A stretch of DNA of 64,000 nucleotides from Micrococcus flavus (GCF_014204815.1 NZ_JACHMC010000001.1:1240001-1304000); one strand, 5' to 3'. Positions 28,866 through 38,153 are shown, numbered from the stretch's first letter. Program-made: numbers and translations. Notes: generated by a model from the sequence alone, not told the origin.

Positions 28866-30520
28866 GGGCGGGTCCTCTCGTTCGGGTCGGCGACGACGGC
28901 GGCGCCGTCGTCGTCCGGGCGGATGATCGGGATGGGTCGGGTGGAGTCGGTCCGGGGAAGGGTCTCCCCCCGGAAGTAGGCCGGGTGGCGCAGCCGGGTC
29001 CAGAGCATCAGGGCCACGCCGAGCAGCAGCACCCCCATGCCGAGGATGAACACGGTGCCGACACCCCCGACGCTCGAGCCGGAGCCGTAGTCCGGGTCGG
29101 TGGAGTCCACGGCGGTCACGGTGAACATCACCAGCAGAACGATGCCTCCCAGCAGCGGGAAGAGGAAGGTCGTGAGCGCGTTGCCCGCCGAGGTGAACCA
29201 CTCGCGGCGGAAGTACCACACGCAGGCCAGCGCGGTGATGCCGTAGTAGAAGCAGATCATCAGGCCGAGGGCGGTGATGGTGTCCCACAGGGCGTTCTCT
29301 GAGACCAGCCGGGTGACGACGTAGAACGCCGCCGCGGCCGCCGCGCAGACCCACGTGGCGAACGCGGGGCTGTTGAAGCGCGGGCTGAGCTCGGCGAACT
29401 TCGGCGGGACGGCCCGGTAGAAGCCCATGGCGAGCAGCGTGCGGGCCGGGGAGATCATCGTGGACTGCAGCGACGCGAGCGAGCTGATGAGGATGGCGCT
29501 GGACATGATCACGGCGAAGGGACCGAGGACCGGGCCGGCGAGCACCGCGAAGATGGACTCCTGGTTCTCCTCGTTGCCGGCGCCCAGGCCCTCCGTGCCC
29601 ACGCCCGCCCAGGCGATCACGCCCAGGGCGCTCAGCACGTACACCGCGATGATGACGAGCACGGTGACCGAGGCGGCCCGCCCGGGGGTGCGCTCCGGAT
29701 CCTTCGTCTCCTCGTTCATGGTCAGGGTCACGTCCCAGCCCCAGAAGAGGAAGATGGACAGGGACACGCCTGCGGCGACCACGGAGAAGTCGCCCGCGGT
29801 GAAGGGGTTGAACCAGTCCAGCTCCACCGGAGTGGGGTCGAATCCGGCCCCGTTCGAGGCCTGGACCAGCGCGGCGACGGCGAAGGCGCCCAGGGCCACC
29901 AGCTGGAAGACCACGAGGACGTACTGCAGCTTCTTGGTGGCCTCCATGCCCCGGTGGGAGATCCACCCGGCCAGGGCCAGGTAGAGGACCGTCAGGGGGA
30001 TGTTCACCCAGAGGTTCCCGGCCAGGTCGGCCAGGGCCTCGTCGCCCGTCACCTGGGCCAGGAGCAGGAACGTGAAGTCCACGCCCACGGCCGCCAGGTT
30101 GGACAGGACGATCACCGAGGCCGCGATGAGACCCCACCCGCCCATCCAGCCCACGTAGGGACCGAAGGCGTGCGTGGCCCAGGTGAAGGAGGTGCCGGAG
30201 TCCGGCACCCGTGTGTTCAGCGCCCGGTAGCCGAGGGCCACGAGCAGCATGGGCACGAAGCCCAGCAGCAGGATCGCCGGCACGTGCGTGCCCACCGTGC
30301 TGATGGTGGGGCCGAGTCCGGAGGTGAGCGTGTACGCCGGGGCGACCACGCTGATGCCGATCACGACGGCGCCGATGAGGCCGACCTTGCCGGCCTCGAG
30401 ACCCTTGTTGCTGACGCCGGCCGGGTTCAGCAGCGAGACCTGCTCGACCTCGGCGGTGGACGGGTACACGTGCTCGTCGTGCCGCGGGGCGGCATGCGAG
30501 CCGGAGGGGGATGCGCTCAT
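28862..30520 (-). CDS. APC-family amino acid/polyamine permease
   Basis: 552 residues; ATG at 30518-30520 after AAGGAGCCGCCC. Roughly 12 hydrophobic segments after an N-terminal ~45-residue cytoplasmic tail. The first helix begins GLIGAVVIGISVVAPAYTL, a helix-break motif of the APC superfamily, and FLFWGWDVTLTMNEETKDP matches the conserved segment before TM7. As part of the putrescine oxidase operon it is probably a putrescine or related amine importer. Confidence 0.87.
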   Translation of the reverse strand: MSASPSGSHAAPRHDEHVYPSTAEVEQVSLLNPAGVSNKGLEAGKVGLIGAVVIGISVVAPAYTLTSGLGPTISTVGTHVPAILLLGFVPMLLVALGYRALNTRVPDSGTSFTWATHAFGPYVGWMGGWGLIAASVIVLSNLAAVGVDFTFLLLAQVTGDEALADLAGNLWVNIPLTVLYLALAGWISHRGMEATKKLQYVLVVFQLVALGAFAVAALVQASNGAGFDPTPVELDWFNPFTAGDFSVVAAGVSLSIFLFWGWDVTLTMNEETKDPERTPGRAASVTVLVIIAVYVLSALGVIAWAGVGTEGLGAGNEENQESIFAVLAGPVLGPFAVIMSSAILISSLASLQSTMISPARTLLAMGFYRAVPPKFAELSPRFNSPAFATWVCAAAAAAFYVVTRLVSENALWDTITALGLMICFYYGITALACVWYFRREWFTSAGNALTTFLFPLLGGIVLLVMFTVTAVDSTDPDYGSGSSVGGVGTVFILGMGVLLLGVALMLWTRLRHPAYFRGETLPRTDSTRPIPIIRPDDDGAAVVADPNERTRP

Positions 30521-30549
30521 GGGCGGCTCCTTGTCTGCGGGCCGCGGCG

Positions 30550-32073
30550 TCAGCCGCGGCGCTCCTGGTCGACGATGGCCAGGGCGGCCGCCTCGCCCAT
30601 CCGGACGGCGCCGTCGACGTGCTGGTAGCCCTCCGCGGCGATGTCCGAGCATGCGAAGTGGATCGGGCCCACGGGACGGTTCTGCAGGTGGCCCCAGCGG
30701 GAGAGGCCACCCAGGTCGTAGCTCGTGGCGTAGGCCCCGCGGGTCCACTCCTCCGCGGCCATGTCGGACAGGAAGAACGCCACCGGCTCCTTCGCCCGCG
30801 GGCCGAGGTACTCGGCCATGGCCTCCAGGATCTCCTCACGGCGGCGCTCGGCGGGCAGCTCCCAGATGCGCTCGGCGTGCACGTCGGACACGAAGCCGAC
30901 CATCGTGCCGCACGTGTCCTCGACGCCGGGCTCGCCGCCGGCGTCGTTCGCCCCGCGGTTGGTGTTGTCGTAGAGCTCCTGGACCAGGCGCCCGCCGCCG
31001 AAGCAGGTGCCGGACAGGCCCTCCTCGCGCCAGAAGGGGGTCTCGTACACGGCGTGCACCTTGATCACCAGGCCCATGGACAGGTGCTGGTGGGCGACCA
31101 TCTGCCGGCGCGGCAGCGGCGGGACGTAGGAGATGCGGGAGTAGAGGTTCGGCGGCACGGCGAGCACGGCGTAGCGCGCGCGGACCTCGTAGTCCTCGGT
31201 GACGGCGAGGACGTCGCCCGGGCCACCGTCCTGCGGGACGCCGTCGCGCACGTCCGCGGCGACCTCGTTGAGGGCGTCGGCGGTGGCGGCGTCCGGCTCG
31301 GCCCAGTGCAGGGTGCGCACCGGCTGGCCGAGGACCACGTCCTCCCCCAGCTCGGCGGCCATGGCGCGGGAGACCGACTGCATGCCGCCCTCCACGCGCG
31401 CGTCGAGGATGAAGTCCTCGTCCACCAGGTTCGAGAAGGAGCCGGCGGAGGCGGCCATCAGCACGGCCTGCAGCAGCGAGAACGTGGTGGAGGGCTTGGT
31501 CAGCATGCCCGAGGCCACGTAGATGGAGACGTTGTCGATGGCCTCCTGGTCCTCCGAGAGGGAGGTCAGCCAGGTGCGGAAGGGCACCGCGTCCAGCTCG
31601 GCGGCGCGGGGGTGGTCCCACGGGGCGGTGGCGCCGACCTCCGCGGCGAGCGCGTCCAGCTCGGCGATCAGCCGGTCCATCTCCGCCTGGGTCGTCTCGG
31701 ACACGGGCATCTCGCCGTCGTACACGTGGCGGGTGCCGTCCGGGGAGAGGTACACGGAGGCGCCCTCGCGGTACCGCTGGAAGGTGGGCAGGCCGAGCTC
31801 CTCCACGAGCGCGGTGAGGCGGGTCTGGTCCGGGGAGATCCACTGGCCGCCGATCTCGATGAAGTGCTCCCGCCCGTCGGCGCCCTGGACCAGGCCGTTC
31901 CAGGTGCGCCCGCCCACGCGGTCCCGCGCCTCGAGGACGGTCACGCTCAGGCCGTGCCGTGTCAGGGTCCGTGCCGCCATGAGGCCGGCGGGGCCGGCGC
32001 CGATGACGACGACGTCGCAGTCGCGTGCGGTGCGGGGGGTCGCTTCGGCGGTGCTCGGATGTTCGGTGCTCAC
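30550..32073 (-). CDS. puo: Putrescine oxidase-like FAD amine oxidase
   Basis: 507 residues from GTG at 32071-32073 with GGGAGAG upstream. Flavin monoamine oxidase fold: VVVIGAGPAGLMAARTL near residue 22, EARDRVGGRTWNG, IEIGGQWISP, and the C-terminal FAD segment HVDGAVRMGEAAALAI. Overall close to putrescine oxidase of Kocuria/Micrococcus, which makes 4-aminobutanal, ammonia and H2O2. An extra loop near residues 290-315 (Asp/Ala-rich) is present. Other amines (tyramine, phenethylamine) remain possible. First gene of the oxidase-permease-dehydrogenase operon. Confidence 0.85.
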   Translation of the reverse strand: MSTEHPSTAEATPRTARDCDVVVIGAGPAGLMAARTLTRHGLSVTVLEARDRVGGRTWNGLVQGADGREHFIEIGGQWISPDQTRLTALVEELGLPTFQRYREGASVYLSPDGTRHVYDGEMPVSETTQAEMDRLIAELDALAAEVGATAPWDHPRAAELDAVPFRTWLTSLSEDQEAIDNVSIYVASGMLTKPSTTFSLLQAVLMAASAGSFSNLVDEDFILDARVEGGMQSVSRAMAAELGEDVVLGQPVRTLHWAEPDAATADALNEVAADVRDGVPQDGGPGDVLAVTEDYEVRARYAVLAVPPNLYSRISYVPPLPRRQMVAHQHLSMGLVIKVHAVYETPFWREEGLSGTCFGGGRLVQELYDNTNRGANDAGGEPGVEDTCGTMVGFVSDVHAERIWELPAERRREEILEAMAEYLGPRAKEPVAFFLSDMAAEEWTRGAYATSYDLGGLSRWGHLQNRPVGPIHFACSDIAAEGYQHVDGAVRMGEAAALAIVDQERRG

Positions 32074-32118
32074 TGGTCTCTCCCGGGGGGCTGGGGGCGG
32101 GGATGTCGCCACGCTCTA

Positions 32119-32133
32119 ATGAATGCCATTCAT
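32119..32133. promoter_or_regulatory. TetR-type operator between puo and tetR
   Basis: ATGAATGCCATTCAT is a perfect 7-bp inverted repeat around one base, lying between the divergent amine oxidase and TetR genes. It is the natural binding site for the adjacent regulator. Confidence 0.7.
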
Positions 32134-32261
32134 AAACTGTGGCGGCGCTCACTGTAGCGCCTGCCCGTCGCTCCGGGAACCCCCGTCGGCGGGTCCCCGA
32201 CGTCCGGCCCTCTCGCCGCATGGGATCATGCGGGGAGCCCCCAGCCCAGGAGGAGCCCACC

Positions 32262-32972
32262 ATGCCCACGCCACGCCGCCGCGGACGCCCGCTCAGCCCC
32301 GCCGTGACCCGGGAGGGGATCTGTCGGGCCGCCCTGGAGATCGCCGCGGAGAGCGGCTACGAGGCGCTCACCATGGCCCGCATCGCCCGCCGCCTCGCCG
32401 TCGCCCCCAGCGCGCTGTACAACCACATCCGCGGCAAGGACGAGCTGATGGCGCTCCTGCAGGACGCCGTGATGGATGGGGTGTCCACGGCGGAGCTCGA
32501 GCGCGCGGCCCGCGGCGAGATGGCGGTCTCGGAGGCCCTCCGGGCCTGGGCACGGTCCTATCGGGCCGTCTTCGCCGCCCATCCGCCGCTCATCCCGGTC
32601 ATCGCCACCATGCCCATCGCGGGGGCGCCCCGCACACAGGAGGTCTACGAGGCCGTGTGCGCGGCCCTGGCCCGGACCGGGCTGCCCCCGGGCGCCCACC
32701 TGGCGCGGGTGATCGCGCTCGAGTCCTTCATCTACGGCTCGGCGTACGACGTGGGGGCGCCGGCGGACATCTTCGAGGTGGCCGACGCGGCCGAGGCGGT
32801 CCCCGCCCTGCAGCACGCGGTGTCCGCGTTCCGCGACGACGGGCACGCGGCGGCCCCCAGCGGGGCCAACCCCTACGCGGACGCCCCCTTCGAGGCCGGC
32901 CTGGACCTCCTGCTCGCCGGACTCGACACCGCCTCGCCTCAGCCGGGGCCGGCGTCGCCGTCCTCCGGGTAG
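32262..32972 (+). CDS. TetR-family transcriptional regulator
   Basis: 236 residues from ATG at 32262 with AGGAGGAGCCCACC upstream. N-terminal helix-turn-helix: ICRAALEIAAESGYEALTMA, then LAVAPSALYNHIRGKDEL. The C-terminal TetR_C-like ligand domain starts near residue 80. Divergent from putrescine oxidase with a palindromic operator between; it likely represses amine degradation until an amine is present. The 3' end overlaps the LysR gene by 34 bases. Confidence 0.88.
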   Translation: MPTPRRRGRPLSPAVTREGICRAALEIAAESGYEALTMARIARRLAVAPSALYNHIRGKDELMALLQDAVMDGVSTAELERAARGEMAVSEALRAWARSYRAVFAAHPPLIPVIATMPIAGAPRTQEVYEAVCAALARTGLPPGAHLARVIALESFIYGSAYDVGAPADIFEVADAAEAVPALQHAVSAFRDDGHAAAPSGANPYADAPFEAGLDLLLAGLDTASPQPGPASPSSG

Positions 32973-33907
32973 CGCTCGCGGACGAAGGCCCGCAGTCGAT
33001 CGGCCACGGCGGCGATCTGGTCCGCGGCGAAGTGGTCGTGACGCCACACCGCGTGCAGGTGGACCCCGAGCGTCTCCGTGCCGACCCGGATCCGCAGGGG
33101 CCGCAGCCCGAAGGCGGGGTCCTCGGTGACCACCGCCACCGCGGAGCCGTTGGCGGCCAGGGCCTGCGCCACCCGGCCCGAGTTCGCCTCCACGACGTCC
33201 CGGGGGCCGGCGCCGGCCACCTCGAGGGCGCCGTCCAGGACGCGTCGGGCCTTGAACGAGCGGGAGGGCAGCACGAGGCGGGCCCCGGCGAGCTCCGCGA
33301 CGTCCACCTCCGCCCGTTCCGCCCACGGGTGCGCCGGGCCCACGCAGGCCCACACGGGCATGCGCCGCAGGGGCAGGGCGGCCACCTGCGCCGGCGGGGT
33401 CGAGGGCAGCACCACGAGGTCGTGCTGGGCCACGGACTGCAGCAGGGAGTCGTCCAACTGTGTCTCGGCGACGCGCACCACCGGGTCCTCCGGCCCGAGG
33501 ACGGTGAGGAACGGGACGACGACGTCGATCAGCGTGGTCCCCGGGGCGCCGACCGCGAGCTCGGTGAGACGGCCGGCCGCCAGCACGGCGGCGGCCTGCC
33601 GCGCGTGGGCGTGGGCATCCAGGACGCCGCGGGCCACCGGCAGCCAGGCGTGCCCGGCGGGGGTGAGGCGCAGCCGGGCACCGGCCGGCGCGAACAGGGC
33701 CAGGCCCAGCTCGCGCTGCAGGCGCTGCAGGTGGCGTGTCAGTGCCGACTGCACCAGACGCAGGCGGCGCGCGGCCTCGGTGACCGTGCCCGCGTCGGCC
33801 ACGGCCACGAAGGTGCGCAGCAGCACGGGGTCCAGGACGCGCGGGCCAGGATCCCCGCCCGCGGCGGGAGCGTCGGTCGAGGCGGCGACGGGTTCCTGCG
33901 AGGTCAT
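32939..33907 (-). CDS. LysR-family transcriptional regulator
   Basis: 322 residues. A ~24-residue N-terminal tail precedes the winged helix-turn-helix (LLRTFVAVADAGTVTEAARR, then LVQSALTRHLQRLQRELG). The effector domain follows with typical beta segments (ELAVGAPGTTLIDVV, LVVLPSTPPAQVAALPL). It is divergent from gabT, with a 9-bp inverted repeat in the shared gap, so gabT is its likely target. Confidence 0.88.
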   Translation of the reverse strand: MTSQEPVAASTDAPAAGGDPGPRVLDPVLLRTFVAVADAGTVTEAARRLRLVQSALTRHLQRLQRELGLALFAPAGARLRLTPAGHAWLPVARGVLDAHAHARQAAAVLAAGRLTELAVGAPGTTLIDVVVPFLTVLGPEDPVVRVAETQLDDSLLQSVAQHDLVVLPSTPPAQVAALPLRRMPVWACVGPAHPWAERAEVDVAELAGARLVLPSRSFKARRVLDGALEVAGAGPRDVVEANSGRVAQALAANGSAVAVVTEDPAFGLRPLRIRVGTETLGVHLHAVWRHDHFAADQIAAVADRLRAFVRERYPEDGDAGPG

Positions 33908-33922
33908 GCTCCAGGAGCATAG

Positions 33923-33957
33923 GCGGCATCAGGGCTCATCATTGGACGTGATGCCGC
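33923..33957. promoter_or_regulatory. Inverted repeat in the lysR-gabT gap, candidate LysR site
   Basis: GCGGCATCA (33923-33931) and TGATGCCGC (33949-33957) form a perfect 9-bp inverted repeat with a 17-base spacer, between the divergent lysR and gabT genes. Confidence 0.5.
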
Positions 33958-34019
33958 AGGACCGCGCACGATGAACTCCGCACCGACGTCCCCACCGTCC
34001 CGACCCCAGGAGATCCCCC

Positions 34020-35354
34020 ATGGCCGTCCCCACGCAGACCCGTCCCCCGCTCGAGCAGTCCCGCCACCTCACCGACGCCATGCCCGGCCCGCAGTCCCAG
34101 GCGCTCGCGGAGCGTCAGAAGGCCGCCGTCCCGGCGGGCGTGGCCGCCACCATGCCGGTGTTCGCCGCCCGTGCGGAGGGCGGGATCATCGAGGACGTGG
34201 ACGGCAACCGCCTCATCGACCTCGGCGCCGGCATCGCCGTGACCTCGGTGGGCGCGTCCCACCCCAAGGTCGTCCAGGCCGTGCAGGAGCAGGTCGCCTC
34301 CTTCACCCACACCTGCTTCATGGTCACCCCGTACGAGGGCTACGTGGCGGTCGCCGAGAAGCTGGGCGAGAAGGCCCCCCTCTCCGGCGAGACCCGCACC
34401 GCCCTCTTCAACTCCGGCGCCGAGGCCGTGGAGAACGCCGTCAAGGTGGCCCGCGCCTTCACCGGCAAGCAGGCCGTCGCGGCCTTCGACCACGCCTACC
34501 ACGGCCGCACCACGCTCACCATGGCGCTGACCGCCAAGTCCATGCCGTACAAGCACTCCTTCGGCCCGTTCGCCCCCGAGGTCTACCGCGTCCCCGGTTC
34601 GTACCCGCTGCGCGACGGGCTCGACGGCGCCACCGCGGCCCGCCACGCCATCAGCGCGCTGGAGAAGCAGATCGGCGCGGACAACCTGGCCGCCGTGATC
34701 ATGGAGCCGATCCAGGGCGAGGGCGGGTTCATCGTCCCCGCCCAGGGGTTCCTGCCGGCGATCGTGGACTGGTGCCGGGCCAATGACGTGCTGTTCATCG
34801 CCGACGAGGTGCAGTCCGGCTTCGCCCGCACCGGCACGTGGTTCGCCTCCGAGACCGAGGGGATCGAGCCGGACCTGATGACCACCGCCAAGGGCATCGC
34901 CGGCGGGATGCCGCTGTCCGCGGTGACCGGCCGCGCCGAGATCATGGACGCGGTGCACCCGGGTGGCCTCGGCGGCACCTACGGCGGCAACCCGGTGGCG
35001 TGCGCCGCCGCCCTGGCCGTGCTCGAGGCGATCGAGGAGGACGGCCTGCTGGGACGGGCGCAGATGATCGAGCGCGTCATCCGCGAGCACTTCGAGCGCC
35101 ACCTAGACGAGCGCATCGGCGAGATCCGCGGCCGTGGCGCCATGATGGCGCTCGAGTTCGTGGACCCGGCCACCGGCGAGCCGGACGCCGCTCTGACCGG
35201 CGCGGTCGCCGCGGCCGCCCGCCGGGCCGGCGTCGTGCTGCTCACGTGCGGCACGTACGGCAACGTGGTCCGCTTCCTTCCCCCGCTGGTGATCTCCGAG
35301 GAGCTGCTGCGTGAAGGGCTCGGCGTGGTCAGCGAGGCGCTCGCGGCCGCCTGA
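34020..35354 (+). CDS. gabT: 4-aminobutyrate--2-oxoglutarate transaminase
   Basis: 444-residue class III PLP aminotransferase; ATG at 34020 after AGGAGATCCCCC. Motifs: NSGAEAVENAVKVAR, FDHAYHGRT, EPIQGEGGF, ADEVQSGFARTG, and the PLP lysine in TTAKGIAGGMPLSA. It converts GABA to succinate semialdehyde. It closes the GABA route fed by the ureohydrolase and putrescine oxidase operons nearby. Confidence 0.93.
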   Translation: MAVPTQTRPPLEQSRHLTDAMPGPQSQALAERQKAAVPAGVAATMPVFAARAEGGIIEDVDGNRLIDLGAGIAVTSVGASHPKVVQAVQEQVASFTHTCFMVTPYEGYVAVAEKLGEKAPLSGETRTALFNSGAEAVENAVKVARAFTGKQAVAAFDHAYHGRTTLTMALTAKSMPYKHSFGPFAPEVYRVPGSYPLRDGLDGATAARHAISALEKQIGADNLAAVIMEPIQGEGGFIVPAQGFLPAIVDWCRANDVLFIADEVQSGFARTGTWFASETEGIEPDLMTTAKGIAGGMPLSAVTGRAEIMDAVHPGGLGGTYGGNPVACAAALAVLEAIEEDGLLGRAQMIERVIREHFERHLDERIGEIRGRGAMMALEFVDPATGEPDAALTGAVAAAARRAGVVLLTCGTYGNVVRFLPPLVISEELLREGLGVVSEALAAA

Positions 35355-35475
35355 ACGGTCCAGGGAGGGCCGGGGAATGGCGGCACGACCATCCCCGATA
35401 ACGGGAGGGAATTCACTGATCGGAAGATATCCACTATCGTCTATCTCGACGGTATTCGAACAGTGAGGAACAATC

Positions 35476-35844
35476 ATGGCCACCATTTCCACGATCGCCG
35501 ACGACTTCGACGGCTCGACGCCGGCCGAGACCGTGTACTTCACCGTGAGCGGCAAGGAGTACGCGATCGACCTCAACGAGGAGCACCGCGCCGAGCTCGA
35601 GGAGGTCCTCGACGCCTTTGCCGAGCAGATGCGCCGGTACACCGACGCCGCCCGCCCCATGGGCAAGGCCACGTCCCCTCGCGCCACCTCCTCCCGCTCC
35701 GGCGGCGCCGGCCGCAAGTCGGGCACCGACACCAAGGCGGTGCGCGCGTGGGCCCAGGAGAACGGCTACGAGGTCGGCGACCGGGGACGCATCCCCGCCG
35801 AGATCGTCGAGGCCTACACGAACCGCGGCGCCAAGAAGGGCTGA
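35476..35844 (+). CDS. lsr2: Lsr2 nucleoid-associated protein
   Basis: 122 residues from ATG at 35476 after GAGGAACAATC. The N-terminal oligomerisation domain has TVYFTVSGKEYAIDLNEEHR. The C-terminal DNA-binding domain has AVRAWAQENGYEVGDRGRIP with the RGR AT-hook-like loop. Lsr2 silences AT-rich foreign DNA. The 121-base leader (35355-35475) is unusually A/T rich, which is consistent with autoregulation. Confidence 0.94.
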   Translation: MATISTIADDFDGSTPAETVYFTVSGKEYAIDLNEEHRAELEEVLDAFAEQMRRYTDAARPMGKATSPRATSSRSGGAGRKSGTDTKAVRAWAQENGYEVGDRGRIPAEIVEAYTNRGAKKG

Positions 35845-35861
35845 CCCGCCCCGGACACGCG

Positions 35862-35894
35862 ACGACCCCCTCGCCAGGACGGCGAGGGGGTCGT
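35862..35894. terminator. Bidirectional terminator, lsr2/DUF305 gene
   Basis: Perfect 14-bp stem (35862-35875 with 35881-35894) and a 5-base loop between convergent genes. Confidence 0.8.
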
Positions 35895-35928
35895 TCCGCG
35901 TCCGGAACCGGACACGCGCTCCGCGGGC

Positions 35929-36924
35929 TCACTCGGAGGGGCTGGCAGAGGCCCCGGGGGACGGAGTCGGCCGGGCGGTGTCGGCGGGCGTGGGCGTCGG
36001 GCTCGGCGAGCCCTCCGCCGAGCCGGAGGCCGCGTCCGAGGGGGGCGGGGGCAGCCGGGACCAGAGTTCGTACAGGGCCGAGGGCGTGTAGTCCACGTTG
36101 GAGCCGTCGGCGCCCACGGCGCTCTCGATCACCACGGGTCCGGTGTACCCGGAGGGCGCCTCCGTCGGCGCGGGGTCGGCGCCGATCGCTCCACGACTGT
36201 TGAGCAGAAGGACGAGCTCCTCCATGCGGTCCTGGTGGTCCTCGATCAGCTGCTCAGCGAGGGCGCGGGTCTGCTCATCGGTGCCCTCGTCCCGCTCGGT
36301 GCCCGCCAGGGTGACGCCGCCCTGGTACAGGCGGTGCATGTGCAGCAGGTAGATGGTCTGGGCCGAGCCGTCGGCCGCCGTGACCAGCGCGTTCTTGTCC
36401 GAGTCCGTGAGCAGGCCGGCCACCATGTTCTGGGCCGCCTGCCGCTTCGCGGACACCTCGGCCTCACTGGCGTCCACCGTGGCCGCCGGGGCGGGGGCGG
36501 AGCTCGATGCCCCCAGAGGCTGCGGCGGCGCCGGCACCTCCTCGCCCCACGTCTCGAGCTGGGCGGTGAGGGTGCCGATGCGTCCCTGTGCGTCGGCCCG
36601 CACGGACTCGGCGACGCCCCGCACCTCGTCGCTAATCCCCTCGCGTCCGAGGATCTCGTCGGATTCCTGGACGATGTCGTAGTGGTTGAGCAGGAGCGTG
36701 GTCACGAACCGCACGTCCCCGGCCAGCGGGTCCGCCGAGGTGGCGCTCGGCGTGGCCAGGACGCCCTCCAGGTAGGTGTTGGAGCCCTCCGCCTGCCCGG
36801 GCCGGCCCGACTGGTCCGGGGTGGCCGCGGTGCCGCATCCGGTGAGCCCGAGGGTGAGGGCCAGCAGCCCTCCACCGGCGGCCGTGGTCCAGCGCGCGGG
36901 GCGGGCGGGGGCGGATCGGGTCAT
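35929..36924 (-). CDS. DUF305-containing lipoprotein
   Basis: 331 residues from ATG at 36922-36924 with GAGAGGA upstream. Signal peptide with lipobox LTLGLTGC (Cys about 30). DUF305-type histidine/methionine segments are visible: DVRFVTTLLLNHYDIV and IYLLHMHRLYQGGV, but the usual HHxxAI-type His pair is reduced to single His residues. The C-terminus is a Pro/Ser/Thr-rich tail. The family is four-helical, ferritin-like, sometimes linked to copper; no function can be assigned here. Confidence 0.75.
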   Translation of the reverse strand: MTRSAPARPARWTTAAGGGLLALTLGLTGCGTAATPDQSGRPGQAEGSNTYLEGVLATPSATSADPLAGDVRFVTTLLLNHYDIVQESDEILGREGISDEVRGVAESVRADAQGRIGTLTAQLETWGEEVPAPPQPLGASSSAPAPAATVDASEAEVSAKRQAAQNMVAGLLTDSDKNALVTAADGSAQTIYLLHMHRLYQGGVTLAGTERDEGTDEQTRALAEQLIEDHQDRMEELVLLLNSRGAIGADPAPTEAPSGYTGPVVIESAVGADGSNVDYTPSALYELWSRLPPPPSDAASGSAEGSPSPTPTPADTARPTPSPGASASPSE

Positions 36925-37059
36925 GACGGGCGGTCCTCTCGGGGTTCTCACGCGGCCCGGCGGGCGGACGCGACCGGCGGGCGCGGACGGCCACCGGCCC
37001 TCAGAACGGTAGTCGCTCGGCCGCGCGCGTGGGAAACGGCGCGCGGTCCGGCGGGAGGG

Positions 37060-38028
37060 TCAGGCCACGCGTGTGGCCTGCACGGCCCAGTTGTTCGTCG
37101 ACGTGCCCACCGCTCCCGGGCCGCTGTCGGCGTCGCAGGTGATGAGCGTGAGCTTCGTGCCCTCCGTCGGCAGCTCCCACGCCCAGCCGTACGCGGGGTC
37201 GTGCGTGAGGGCGTCCTTGCCCATGGACACCGCGTCCGCGTCGGTGCGGAAGGCGGCCTGCGTGCCGTCGTCGTAGGTCACCACCACGAGCGCGCCGGCC
37301 GCCAGCCCCTGCAGGTTCCAGAAGACGTCCTTGCCGCCGTAGTTGCGCACGTGGCCGGTGAGGATCCCCGGGTGCCCCGACATCTCTCCCGGGGTGGTCC
37401 CCCACTGCGGCGGTCCATACCAGCCGACGGTCTCGGGGTCGGGGTTCAGCTCGCCGCCGTCCTGCATCTGCACGAGCTGGATCGGGGCACCGATGATCAG
37501 CTCGCCGTCCGCGTAGACGTCGATGTGCGCAGGGGCGGCGGTCACGTCCTCCCACGGCGCGGCCGGGCCCGTCATGCGGGCGGCCACCTCGTCCTCCGCG
37601 ATGGGCTCCTCGGCCGGTGCGGGCGCGGCGGCGCCCGGGTCCGACGCGGACTCCTCGGGTGCGGTCTCGGCGGCCGTGGCCGTGTCCTCGGCCGCCCCAT
37701 CCGAGGACGCGGCCGCCGTGGTGGCCGGGGCGGGCGCGGACGGCGGCTCCACAGCGTCGGACGTCGCCGCCGTCGTCGCGCTCGGTGAGGTCGCCGCCGG
37801 CGCGGCCTTCGTGGTGGAGAGCGCGGAGGCCGAGGAGCCGTTCGCGGACGAGGTCGCCGGCTGCGGACTCGAGGCGCTCGTGCCGGCCGCCGCGGGGGCG
37901 GGCGACGGAGTGGCCGGGGTGATGGGCGGCTCGCCGAACGCGAAGGCTCCACGCAGGGCGAACGCGCCCACAGCCAGGCAGATCAACAGCAGGGCGGCCC
38001 AGATGCCGCGCTTGAGTCCCGTGCTCAC
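37060..38028 (-). CDS. Class F-like sortase
   Basis: 322 residues from GTG at 38026-38028 after GGAGGGACCACC. One N-terminal transmembrane anchor (IWAALLLICLAVGAFAL) is followed by a long Ala/Ser/Thr/Pro/Glu linker to about residue 165, then the sortase barrel. The catalytic triad is visible: His226 in GILTGHV, Cys298 in LTLITCD, Arg320 in NNWAVQATR. The class F assignment rests on size, single N-terminal helix and actinobacterial context. It is 1.7 kb from one candidate anchored protein and about 20 kb from another, both with an unusual VxTG motif. Confidence 0.85.
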   Translation of the reverse strand: MSTGLKRGIWAALLLICLAVGAFALRGAFAFGEPPITPATPSPAPAAAGTSASSPQPATSSANGSSASALSTTKAAPAATSPSATTAATSDAVEPPSAPAPATTAAASSDGAAEDTATAAETAPEESASDPGAAAPAPAEEPIAEDEVAARMTGPAAPWEDVTAAPAHIDVYADGELIIGAPIQLVQMQDGGELNPDPETVGWYGPPQWGTTPGEMSGHPGILTGHVRNYGGKDVFWNLQGLAAGALVVVTYDDGTQAAFRTDADAVSMGKDALTHDPAYGWAWELPTEGTKLTLITCDADSGPGAVGTSTNNWAVQATRVA

Positions 38029-38153
38029 GGTGGTCCCTCCGATGATGGTGCGGGGTGGGGCCGACGACCCGGTATGGCTGTCCCGGAGCCCCACACTGAG
38101 CGTAGTGCGCGAGCAGGGCCCGAGACGCCCGTGAGCCCGGATCGGCCCTGACC

